The notes below the pieces were generated by a model. It saw nothing but the letters and a program-made list of their open reading frames with translations, did no database searches and was not told the DNA's origin. Shown one piece after another: positions 1 through 8,295 of a DNA stretch of 26,137 nucleotides (its first letter is position 1; every line of letters begins with the position of its first letter). The translations under genes and the position numbers were made by a program. Source of the stretch: Balamuthia mandrillaris (lineage: Eukaryota; Discosea; Longamoebia; Balamuthiidae); assembly GCA_031835245.1 (NCBI GenBank), contig JAVKOQ010000581.1, positions 1 through 26,137 on the forward strand, written 5' to 3'.

Positions 1-1779
1 AAAAAGAGAAAAATAGAGAAACAACAAAATAGAGCTAGAACAAATGATGATAATGATGACGACGATACTACACATGGCAGCAGTAGTAGTAATGGTGGTG
101 GTGGTGATGATGGAGGAAGACGTCTTTCTCGTGCTATCACATTGATGAACCGTTTGACAGAAGAGCGGTGGACAGAGTTGACGGCAGTGACGAGTCGATG
201 GAGCCCTTCTACCCAACATAAACATGCCTGGACTTTGACCATCTGGGAAGCACATTGTGCGCATCATAAATGTTTGCCAGCTCTTCCTTTAAATCTCCAA
301 CGTCATAATGTAGGAGCCTTTGTTCAATGGTTGATTTTGGATGTGGGTTATGCCTTGAGCTCTGTGCGTGATGTCATGATTGCCAGTCTTTATCGTTTGC
401 ATGATGAAAGTATCCAACAACAGCTTGACTCCCTTTCTGCATCCTCCTCCTTCTCCTCTTCCTCCTCCTCCTCCTCCTCCTCCTCCTCTGTTTCCTCCAT
501 GATCTCTTCAACTTCAGTATCATCATCATGTACCACTTCTCTCCCACCTTCTCCTTTATCCAGAACCCTTCTTGGTGATGGTGTCACTCGAGCAGCAACA
601 ACAGGAGCGACAGGATGCACTACAGCATTGACAACAACCTCAGACCATGCTTACTTGTTGTTGCTAAAAAACCAAATGGATGCCATCAAAGATCAAGTCA
701 AACAGGCCATTCGACATTGCAAAAGAGTCAAACCCTCCTGTTCTAGCAAACAATTGTGCAAAGATGCATGTTTGTTAGATGATGTCTTACATATTATCGC
801 ATCCACTCCAGATGGACTGGTGAGCAAAGCTGCTGAAGCCAGTTGTTGGTTATACAGTGTTTGTACTGGTGCCAGAGCCATTACAGCTGCAAACATTTGT
901 TTGGGTGATATTGTGGCATTTCGACCTAAACTTTCATCCTCCTCTTTCAACAACAACAACAACAACAACAATAATGACAACATCAGCTGCCATCACCAAG
1001 AGGATGCATTTTCTGCTCCTCCTCTTTATTTCCTTTCGTTGTGCCAACAAGTCACCAAAGGAATACCAAATCATTGGAATCATGTCGTTACATTTGAAGG
1101 TTATTTAACACCACCACCACCACCACCACTACCATCATCATCATCATCACGAGGATCATCTTCTTCACCATCACCATCATCACCACTTAGGACCGCTGCT
1201 GCTACGACCTCTGCTGCTGTCACCACCCCTGCTGCCACCACATCAACAACATCAACACCAAGCATTTGTCTTGGAGATTTTATTTACTGGTTAAACAAGC
1301 ATCTGTTATGCAAGCATGGTTTGGATTTGCGCGAGTTTCACAACTGGCGCTTAACAGATACACAAAAACAAACATCATTATGGGGATGGTCACGCGATAC
1401 TTTAAATGCCAAGTTGCAAGATCGGGCTGTTCGGGCTGGTTATCCTGAAGGATTGTTTTCCTTTCACTCCTTGCGTGCTGGCTTCCTTTGCACTGCCTTG
1501 ATCTTGGAGGGACTGCAGGAAGGCCACAGTCAGAACAATGTACTGGATACTACTGCCCTTATCGCAGGTTGGGTACCTCGTGGTAGATCCCAGCAAGTCT
1601 ACGTCAAGGATACATTAAAACGTGCTATTGTGGCCAATCGCTTGGTCAGCAATGTTACCACCACTCATCCTCATTCTTCTTCTTCTTCTTCTTCTTCTTC
1701 ATCATCTTCATCCTTTGTTGCAACTACCACTGCTGATTATCATCCCCCTCGACATTGCGGTTCGTTACTGCTCATCTGA
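1..1779 (+). CDS. Crypton-like tyrosine recombinase (5' end outside window)
   Basis: The frame is open from base 1, so the N-terminus may lie upstream; the first in-window ATG is at 145. Numbering from that ATG, residues about 15-95 look like a helical core-binding domain. The catalytic domain shows Arg244 (TGARA), His441 and Arg444 (HSLRAG), Trp476 (AGWVP, at the usual His/Trp site) and the nucleophile candidate Tyr486 (QQVYVK). The order R...HxxR...W...Y with 10 residues from Trp to Tyr is that of tyrosine recombinases, which cut and rejoin DNA through a 3'-phosphotyrosine. Poly-Ser, poly-Asn and poly-Pro tracts lengthen the spacing between Arg244 and His441. No reverse transcriptase or capsid gene is visible, which favours a Crypton DNA transposon. 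A DIRS-like retroelement cannot be excluded because the left part is missing. An AATAAA lies about 55 bp after the stop. Confidence 0.75.
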   Translation, partial: KKRKIEKQQNRARTNDDNDDDDTTHGSSSSNGGGGDDGGRRLSRAITLMNRLTEERWTELTAVTSRWSPSTQHKHAWTLTIWEAHCAHHKCLPALPLNLQRHNVGAFVQWLILDVGYALSSVRDVMIASLYRLHDESIQQQLDSLSASSSFSSSSSSSSSSSSVSSMISSTSVSSSCTTSLPPSPLSRTLLGDGVTRAATTGATGCTTALTTTSDHAYLLLLKNQMDAIKDQVKQAIRHCKRVKPSCSSKQLCKDACLLDDVLHIIASTPDGLVSKAAEASCWLYSVCTGARAITAANICLGDIVAFRPKLSSSSFNNNNNNNNNDNISCHHQEDAFSAPPLYFLSLCQQVTKGIPNHWNHVVTFEGYLTPPPPPPLPSSSSSRGSSSSPSPSSPLRTAAATTSAAVTTPAATTSTTSTPSICLGDFIYWLNKHLLCKHGLDLREFHNWRLTDTQKQTSLWGWSRDTLNAKLQDRAVRAGYPEGLFSFHSLRAGFLCTALILEGLQEGHSQNNVLDTTALIAGWVPRGRSQQVYVKDTLKRAIVANRLVSNVTTTHPHSSSSSSSSSSSSSFVATTTADYHPPRHCGSLLLI

Positions 1780-1937
1780 TTTTTGTTTTTTCTTTTGTTT
1801 TTTCTTTGGCTGGGCTGGCTGCCTGACCAGCGTCAATAAATCACCACCACCACCACCACCACCACCACTATCACTTGATGGACTGACTTGCTCTCTTTTT
1901 GGTTCTTTTCATTCTCACTCCCTTGCATACATACAGT

Positions 1938-2056
1938 TATTGCTCCAGAGCTAGTTACCAAAGAAGCATTTCACAATCTATCCCCAGATGCTTTGCAACA
2001 ATCCAACTGGTCTGCAGATACCAACTATCAGAGTTTTATTTATGCTGTTCGCCAAC
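1938..2056 (+). CDS. Candidate short exon in the middle of the Crypton-like element
   Basis: A short stretch reading IAPELVTKEAFHNLSP and continuing to FIYAVRQR is preserved, with mainly conservative changes, in the second element copy (about 6581-6700). Conservation of the peptide amid poorly conserved T-rich and microsatellite DNA suggests a coding exon. It is preceded here by a CAG that could be a splice acceptor and followed by GTTTGTTTG, a possible donor. It could join to the second gene downstream; there is no transcript evidence. I recognise no domain. Confidence 0.35.
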
Positions 2057-2457
2057 GGTTTGTTTGTTTGTGTTCATGTTTCGGCGGCTTACATTGCTGC
2101 ATCAATACATCACCACCACATCACCACTTATCTATCTATCTATTTCTATACATCTATCTATCTATGCGAATTTATCTATCCAGGTGGGTTATAAAGCATT
2201 TGTTTGCTTGCTTGGCATTCAAAAATGCACCCATAGACCTAGCGCTCAGCTAGAAACGCTGGAGGTTTATTGTGGCAGCAACAACATTCATAGTCTAAAA
2301 CAATAATTGTTATAATTAGTCTTAGTTCATTTGTTCTCTATTCTTTTAACTTCAACTCACACTTTCCTTTTGTCTCTTTTCCTTTTCTTCTGTGCTCCTC
2401 TTTCTTTCTCTCTTATACCTCCTCTCTTCTTCTTCTTTTTTACTGTTCTTTGGGTTC

Positions 2458-3243
2458 ATGAAACGAACAGATTTGCCAACCAAAGATCAACAAATACGAT
2501 TTTATCGCTCCTTGTGGCTTGAATGTTGTACCGCTTGGGTAGAAAATCATCCAGATGAGTTTGATAAGGATGTGCTAGCTGAAGCTACAGCCACCTATGA
2601 GGCCAAAAACAAATCTCCTCTTCGTTGGCCCAATATTCATTGCCAGCTGTGCCGTCAACACATCTCTGGCATTCTACAAAGCTTTTTCAGTGGCTTGAAT
2701 GAGCTGGTGGATGAGTTTGTAGCTCCTATACTTCCCAAGTTGGTCAACGGATCACCCATTCACAAAGCATTCCTCACCCCTCGTCAAGAGCAATCATCCT
2801 CCTCCCTTGCTTCTCTCGATGATGATGATGACAAGAGTCCTGACTCAAAAAAACAAACACCACAACGACAACGAGTTCGCAGAGCACTTCAGCGACAACA
2901 ATTGTTATCCAGTCGACTCAAATATCTGAAGAATGGCCATCAGCAACAGATCGCTTGGCAGGCACCAGAAATCCGTAGACTTGTCACTTGGCGCTTGCGT
3001 GATGGATGGTCTTGGTTGAAGATTGCCAAACACTTGCCTACCCAACGTCGAACCAACAATGATTGCTATGATAAATGGCGCAATCTCCTCACAGAATTCT
3101 CCAACAATCTGGATTTGAAGGCCAAATACTTGATGGCCCATGATGAGGACTTTGACAAATCGGAGATGATGATAGTGGCAGCAACAACTTCACTCCATCA
3201 TCTGTCTCCTACTGCTACCACTGATTATATCCATCTTGGATGA
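2458..3243 (+). CDS. Crypton-associated protein with C-terminal Myb/SANT-like domain
   Basis: From the first good ATG (2458) the protein is 261 aa. An upstream pyrimidine tract may mark a splice acceptor, so the true N-terminus could be longer. Residues about 1-110 form a helical, unrecognised domain (from RTDLPTKDQQIRFY to LPKLVNGSPIHKAF) followed by a Ser/Asp-rich linker. Residues about 165-211 look like a Myb/SANT or trihelix DNA-binding unit with three spaced tryptophans (AWQAPE, GWSWLKIAKHLP, YDKWRNLL). The gene lies directly downstream of the recombinase in the same element, so it may supply target or end recognition; that role is inferred. Fungal Cryptons instead carry a GCR1_C-type domain fused to the recombinase. 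The acidic tail precedes a GAT-rich microsatellite. Confidence 0.65.
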   Translation: MKRTDLPTKDQQIRFYRSLWLECCTAWVENHPDEFDKDVLAEATATYEAKNKSPLRWPNIHCQLCRQHISGILQSFFSGLNELVDEFVAPILPKLVNGSPIHKAFLTPRQEQSSSSLASLDDDDDKSPDSKKQTPQRQRVRRALQRQQLLSSRLKYLKNGHQQQIAWQAPEIRRLVTWRLRDGWSWLKIAKHLPTQRRTNNDCYDKWRNLLTEFSNNLDLKAKYLMAHDEDFDKSEMMIVAATTSLHHLSPTATTDYIHLG

Positions 3244-3436
3244 AGAGGAAGAGACAGAGGAGAATGATGATGATGATGATGATGATATTATGATTATATC
3301 TTGTTAGATTATATAGGTATTTCTATACGAAAATTGAAAAAATTGCTACTTTGACCCACTTTATCCGTTGGACTTATAGACTTAGAGTTTTATAGAATGG
3401 ACCATGGGGAGTTGAATGCCGTAGGTTCTGAGTACC

Positions 3437-5280
3437 AATCCTGCTCGGGGTTTGTGCTTCATCAGAGCACTGCTTTTGCTCCCCTATTTTGCATCACTTC
3501 CTTTTTTCTCCCTTCATGACCCTGTTTTATTTGGACTTGGTTGTTTTTATTTTTTCTTCACCCCCACTGAAAATCACTTGCATAGTTAGCGCTCCATCAG
3601 AGCGCTACTTTCACACCCTTAATTTGAACCACTCTCTCTTTTTTCCTTACATGACTCAGTTTTGTTTGAACTTGATTGTATTTTTCTAAAAACTGACTTC
3701 TTTTTTTTTAAGATGTGTATACAGCACTCCGTCAGAGCGGCACCTTTTCTTTGTTATTTAGGGACGTGTTTGGAAAGTTTTTTTTGGTTCTGACCCTCAG
3801 GGTTGTTGTGAGAGTGAATTATCTCGTTTTTGGCTCAAATAATTAATTTCTCGGGTACACGATATCCTCAGAGGCTGAAACTGGTTGCATTCGATTCTCC
3901 ATGGTCTAGAGCATAGGTGGGTAAATTTTCATAGACAAAGCTTGTTTGGTTACAGACTTGGCTTTTTTTTATATTTTTGTGTCTAAAATGGAATATTTAT
4001 CATAATCACAAAGTTTTTCATTCTTTCTTTTTTTTTTTAGAGCTGTATATGCAGCGCTCCATCGGAGCGGCACCTTTTTTCTGTATTTGGGGACGTGTTT
4101 GGCAAGTTTTTTTTTTGTTGTGACCCTCAGGTTCATTGTGGGAGTGGATTATCTCGTTTTTGGCTCAAACAATTAATTTCTCAGGTACACAATGTCCTTA
4201 GAGGCTGAAACCAGTTGCATTCGGTTTTCCATGGTCTAGAGCATAGGTGAGTAAATTTTCATGGACATAGCTTGTTTGGTTACAGACTTAGCTTTTTTTA
4301 TATTTTGTCTTAACAATGGAATATTTATCTATAACATACAGTTTTTCACTCTTTCTTTTTGTTTTAAAGCAGTGGATGAAGCGCTCCGGCGGAGCAGCAC
4401 CTTGTCTGTGTTATTTTGGGACTATGTCTAAACAGTTTTTTTTTTGTTGTGACTCTCAGGTTTGTTATGGGAGTGAATTATCTCGTTTTTGGCTCAAATA
4501 ATTAATTTCTCAAGTACACCATGTCCTCAGAGGCTGAAACCGGTTACATTCGATTCTCCATGGTCTAGAGCATAGGTGGGTAAATTTTCATGGACAAAGC
4601 TTGTTTGGTTACAGACTTAGCTTTTTTATGTTTTTGTTTATACTTATGGTTGATATTGCTCCCTTCTTCAAAACTTTTGCTTTCCTCTTTTTGCACTCCT
4701 TGTAAGTTGATATTTAGTTTTACTACTCCTCCTTTTCTCTTTTTCTTCCTCCTCAAACTCACTTGTATAGTTAGTGCTCCATCAGAGTGCTACTTTCACT
4801 TCTCTATTTTGTACTATTTGCCCTTTTTATCCTACATGACCCTGTTCTGTTTGAACTTGGTTGTTTTTATTTTTTCTTCATCCTTCCTCAAAATCCCACG
4901 TGGGGTTAGCACTCCGTCAGAGCACTACTTTCACACTCTTAATTTGAACCACTCTCTCTTTTTTCCTTACATGACTCAGTTTTGTTTGAACTTGATTGTA
5001 TTTTTCTAAAAACTGACTTCTTTTTTTTTGAGCTATATATACAGCGCTCCGTCGGAGCGGTACCTTTTCTCTGTTATTTGGGGACGTGTTTGGAAAGTTT
5101 TTTTTGGTTTTGACCCTCAGGTTTGTTGTGAGAGTGAATTATCTCATTTTTGGCTCAAATAATTAATTTCTCGGGTACATGATGTCCTCAGAGGCTGAAA
5201 CTGGTTGCATTCGATTCTCCATGGTCTGGAGCATAGGTAAGTAAATTATTATGAATGGAGCTTGTTTAAATGCAAACTTA
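3437..5280. repeat. Array of hairpin-headed repeat units (order C-B-A-A-A-C-B-A)
   Basis: Eight units each start with a short inverted repeat of the form GCTCCRTCRGAGC. Two related monomer types of about 130 bp (C at about 3448-3571 and 4765-4893; B at about 3575-3710 and 4895-5030) share the hairpin plus a TACATGAC...TTTGAACTTG segment. Four longer type A units (about 3711-3995, 4040-4318, 4366-4625, 5031-5280) share the hairpin, GGACGTGTTTGG, GTGACCCTCAGG, a TTATCTCGTTTTTGGCTCAA block and CCATGGTCTAGAGCATAGG. The order C-B-A repeated at both ends suggests a segmental duplication around extra A units. There is no credible open reading frame. The array begins directly at the end of the Crypton-like copy. 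Confidence 0.75.
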
Positions 5281-5390
5281 GTTGGACAGAGAAAGCTTTT
5301 CATTTTCTTTATTCTTTTTTGCTTTTTTTCTTTCTTTTTTTTTACTCTTTTCTTCTTTTCCTTTTCCTTTTTTTTTTCTTATTTTTCTTT

Positions 5391-5770
5391 TGTTAGAACC
5401 TGAGCATAGAACCAAGACAGGAACCAAGAGAAAGACGGGAGCCAAACGTATTTAATGAGAGGAAGAAAACAAGTGTGTTTGTGAGTGTGTTGTTTCTTCG
5501 TTTTTTCGTCTGTGTGTTCTTGGTTGTGGGAAAAGTATTTATAGTTGAGAAGGCAACCAAGGAAGGAAAGGGGCTCGGGGTTGGGGAGTGACTTCTTGGT
5601 TTCTTTGTTCTTAAGTTCTAGGCTCAGGAAAGTTCCAGGGAAGGCAGGAGAAAGATCTTCGGAATGGCTCGGTGTTGACATAAAAGATCGATGATAGCTG
5701 ACGTGAGATTGTCGACAGAAAAGAGAAAAGAAACGAAGAAAGAAGTTGGTTATGTTGGCAGTTGCCAACA
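5391..5770 (-). mobile_element. Candidate solo LTR (380 bp)
   Basis: This unique-sequence island lies between long pyrimidine tracts. Read on the minus strand it begins TGTTGGCA and ends TTCTAACA, so it has TGTT...AACA ends, and it contains a TATAAATA box (plus-strand 5536-5545) in the position expected for an LTR promoter. The flanking CTTT on both sides could be a short target duplication but is uninformative in pyrimidine-rich DNA. No internal retroelement coding region adjoins it. It is either a solo LTR fossil of unknown family or unrelated unique sequence. Age cannot be judged from one copy. Confidence 0.35.
5753..5770. repeat. Short inverted repeat TGTTGGCA/TGCCAACA
   Basis: The two 8-bp arms match perfectly and are separated by GT. 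They mark the boundary between unique sequence and the long pyrimidine tract, and form one edge of the candidate LTR. Confidence 0.6.
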
Positions 5771-6325
5771 CTTTTTTCTTTTTTCTCTTCTTTTTCTCTT
5801 TATTCCTTTCTTTTCCTCTTCTTTCCTCTTTTTTTTCTTTTTTCTTTTTCTTGTTCTTTTCTTTTTCTTTTTTTCTCTTTCTTTCCATTTTCTTTTTTTT
5901 TCTTTTTTTTTTCTCTTATTTCTTCTTTTTCATTTTCATTTTTGCTCATTTTTTTTCTCTTTTTCTTTCTCATTCTCTGTTTCCTTTTTTTCCTTTCTTT
6001 TTTTCTCTTTTTCTCTTTTTTCTTTTCTTTTCTTTCTTTTTCTTTTTATTTTTTACTTTTCCTACTCTTCTTTTTAGCTCTTTTTTCACTTTTTCTCTTT
6101 ATTCCTTTCTTTTCCTCTTCTTTCTTTTCTTTTTCTTTTTTTCTCTTTCTTTCCATTTTCTTTTTTTTTCTTTTATTTTTTTTCTTTTTCCTCTTTTCTC
6201 TTTATATCCTTTTCTTTTTTTTTCCTTTTTGTTTTTTTTTTCTTTTCTTTCTTTGTACCAAGATTCTAGCAGTTCTTTCTTTTTATTAGTTGGCCAGAAT
6301 AACACTTTTTTTTTATTTTTCTTTC
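5771..6325. repeat. Polypyrimidine low-complexity tract
   Basis: About 0.5 kb of almost pure T and C on the plus strand, mostly irregular C/T runs, with only a short mixed break near 6255-6305. A segment is repeated within it (compare about 5795-5900 with about 6090-6170). Apparent open frames here encode only Phe, Leu and Ser and are low-complexity artefacts. Confidence 0.85.
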
Positions 6326-6340
6326 TATTCAATTAACCAC

Positions 6341-7802
6341 CAATGTTACCACCACTCATCCTCATTCTTCTTCTTCTTTTTCTTCTTTATCTTTATCTTC
6401 TATTGCTACTACCACTGCTGCTAATCATCATTCTCCTGGGCCTCGACATTGTGGTTTGTTATTCATCTGATTTTTTGTTTTTCTTTTGTTTTTTCTTTAG
6501 CTGGCTGGCTGGCTGGCTTCAATAAACCACCTGTGCTTACTTCTTCTCTTTGTGGTTTTTTTTATCCTCACTCCCTTGCAATTATTGCTCCAGAGCTAGT
6601 TACCAAAGAAGCATTTCACAATCTATCCCCAGAGGCTTTGCAACAATCCAAGTGGTCCGCAGATACCAACTATCAGAGTTTTATCCATGCTGTTTGCCAA
6701 CGGTTTGTTTGTTTGTTTGTTTTTTGTTTTTGTTGGCCTCTGCTTGTTGTTGTTTGTTTGTTGGTTTGTTTGCTGGTTTGTTTTGTTTGGATGGTATCTA
6801 CCACTATTTATCGATCTATTCAGTCATGACTTGTTTATTTGCTTGCTTGCATTCAAAAATGCACCTTTAGACTCAGTGCTCAGCTCGAACGCAGAGGTTT
6901 ATTGTAGCAGCAACAACATTCATGGTCTAAACGATAATTATTAGGATTGATTGGTGTTGATCTATCTATTTGTTCTTCTTTTGACATGGCATCATTTATT
7001 CACACTTTGTTTTTTGTCTCTTTTTCTCTCTTTCTTTCTTGTTCTGTCTTTTTCTTTTTCTCTTTCTCTTCTTCTTCTTTTACACTGCTTCTGTAGGTGG
7101 TTCATGAAACGAACAGATTTGCCAACCAAAGATCAACAAATACGATTTTATTGCTCCTTGTGGCTTGAATGTTGTACTGCTTGGGTAGAAACTCATCCAG
7201 ATGAGTTTGACAAGGATGTGCTAGCTGAAGCTACAGCAACTTATGAGGCCAAAAACAAATCTCCTCTTCGTTGGCCCAATATTTATCGTCAGCTTTGCCG
7301 TCAACACATCTCTGGCATTCTACAAGGTTTTTTCAGTGGCTTGAATGAGCTAATGGATGAGTTTGTAGCTCCTGTACTTCCCAAGTTGGTCAACAGATCA
7401 CCCATTCACAAAGCATTTTTTATTTTTCGTCAAGAGCAACCATTCTTACCTACTTCTCCTAATGACTTTCTTAAAAACGATGATGACGATGATGAAAGAA
7501 ATCATAACTCAAAAGAAAAAACACCATGATGACAACAAGTTCGCAGAGCACTTCAGCGACAACAAATGTTATCCTACCACCACTACAGTCATATCCATCT
7601 TGGATGAAGAGGAAGAGGCAAAGGAGAATGATGATGATGATGATGATGATATTATGATTATATCCAGTTAGATTATATATATGTATTTCTATGAGAAAAT
7701 TGAAAAAATTGCTACTTTGCCCCACTTTATTCGTTGGACTTATAGACTTAGAGGTTTATAGAATGGACCATGGGGAGTTGAATGCCGTAGGTTCTGAGTA
7801 CC
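6341..7802 (+). mobile_element. Crypton-like element, copy 2 (5'-truncated and internally deleted)
   Basis: This copy is homologous to 1650-3436 in the same orientation. It starts within the 3' end of the recombinase gene, so it has no catalytic domain. It keeps the candidate middle exon and the N-terminal part of the second gene, and has lost about 300 bp that encodes the Myb/SANT-like domain. Many differences from copy 1 in the second gene change the amino acid, in line with relaxed constraint. It is non-autonomous. The shared 3' end stops at GAGTACC and is followed at once by a telomere-like sequence. Confidence 0.75.
7106..7529 (+). pseudogene. Remnant of the Crypton-associated second gene
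   Basis: The reading frame from the ATG at about 7106 encodes a protein about 90% identical to the N-terminal domain of the 2458-3243 gene (RTDLPTKDQQIRFY, DEFDKDVLAEATATYEAK, LCRQHISGILQ). It ends soon after the acidic linker because the DNA-binding region is deleted. A TGTAG just upstream (about 7097) could be a splice acceptor that copy 1 lacks. It is part of the shortened element copy and probably has no function. Confidence 0.6.
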
Positions 7803-7806
7803 CGCT

Positions 7807-7820
7807 CCTAACCCTAACCT
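7807..7820. repeat. Telomere-like CCTAACCCTAACCT
   Basis: Just over two units of CCCTAA (TTAGGG type) lie within 5 bp of the right end of element copy 2. This is an interstitial telomere-like motif and could also occur by chance. Confidence 0.4.
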
Positions 7821-8295
7821 AGAAAACTTGTTTTAATTATAATCAATTGAAATTTTTTAAACTTCCTTTATTTTTCTAAACAATAGTATAGAACTTTTGT
7901 CACACAGCACGATCTCGGTCTGATCAATAGGATGACATCACCCAGCTAATCAACAGAATCTTTAAGTATTGTGTTACCATGGGAGAAGGGAGAAGAAGGA
8001 AAAAGGAGAGAATAACAGAATTAGAGAAAGTACATGAAGCAGGTCTTTCTAATAAGAGCAAACCAAGAACCACCCCAATCTTATCTCTCCTTTGTGAGTG
8101 TTGTGAGAGAGAAAGGGATTGACACAACCCAAGGCTGGGTTGTAACACTTTATCAAAATAAAGGTACATGATCAATTAAGATTGCTTCCTATTCCAATAA
8201 TAATCCATACCCAATAAGGCCAGTTGGCAACTTCGCTACTATTTTCACAAACAGTAAATGTTTTCCACTCAAAAAGGTTAACCTGATCAGCATTT
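7821..8295. other. Intergenic, no gene seen; contains a candidate 176-bp element
   Basis: I see no convincing coding sequence. The stretch 7972-8147 has TGTTAC...GTAACA ends (6-bp inverted termini) and an internal perfect hairpin at 8125-8142 (arms CAACCCA and TGGGTTG). It may be a small terminal-repeat element or LTR fragment, but no target duplication is visible. The right part is the 3' flank of the cysteine-rich gene on the minus strand. Confidence 0.35.

Larger units (their letters stand above)
1..3436 (+). mobile_element. Crypton-like DNA transposon, copy 1 (left end outside window)
   Basis: This copy holds the recombinase gene, a middle segment with a possible short exon (about 1938-2056), the second gene with a Myb/SANT-like domain, and about 190 bp of 3' noncoding DNA. 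The right limit is set by homology: a second copy at 6341-7802 matches 1650-3436, and both diverge directly after the shared GTTCTGAGTACC. No terminal inverted repeats are visible, as expected for Cryptons, which insert by recombination between short identical sequences. The left end cannot be seen. Confidence 0.6.

Noticed and set aside
2120-2185. ATCT tetranucleotide run in the element as a regulatory element
   Set aside because: Short simple repeat, not preserved in the second element copy.
3489-5009. Short open frames inside the hairpin-headed array
   Set aside because: They are hydrophobic translations of T-rich repeat units and are not preserved in frame between units.
5379-6336. Long open frames rich in Phe/Leu/Ser on the plus strand and Lys/Glu on the minus strand
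   Set aside because: They are products of the pyrimidine tract and the candidate LTR; no domain, no balanced composition and no start context.
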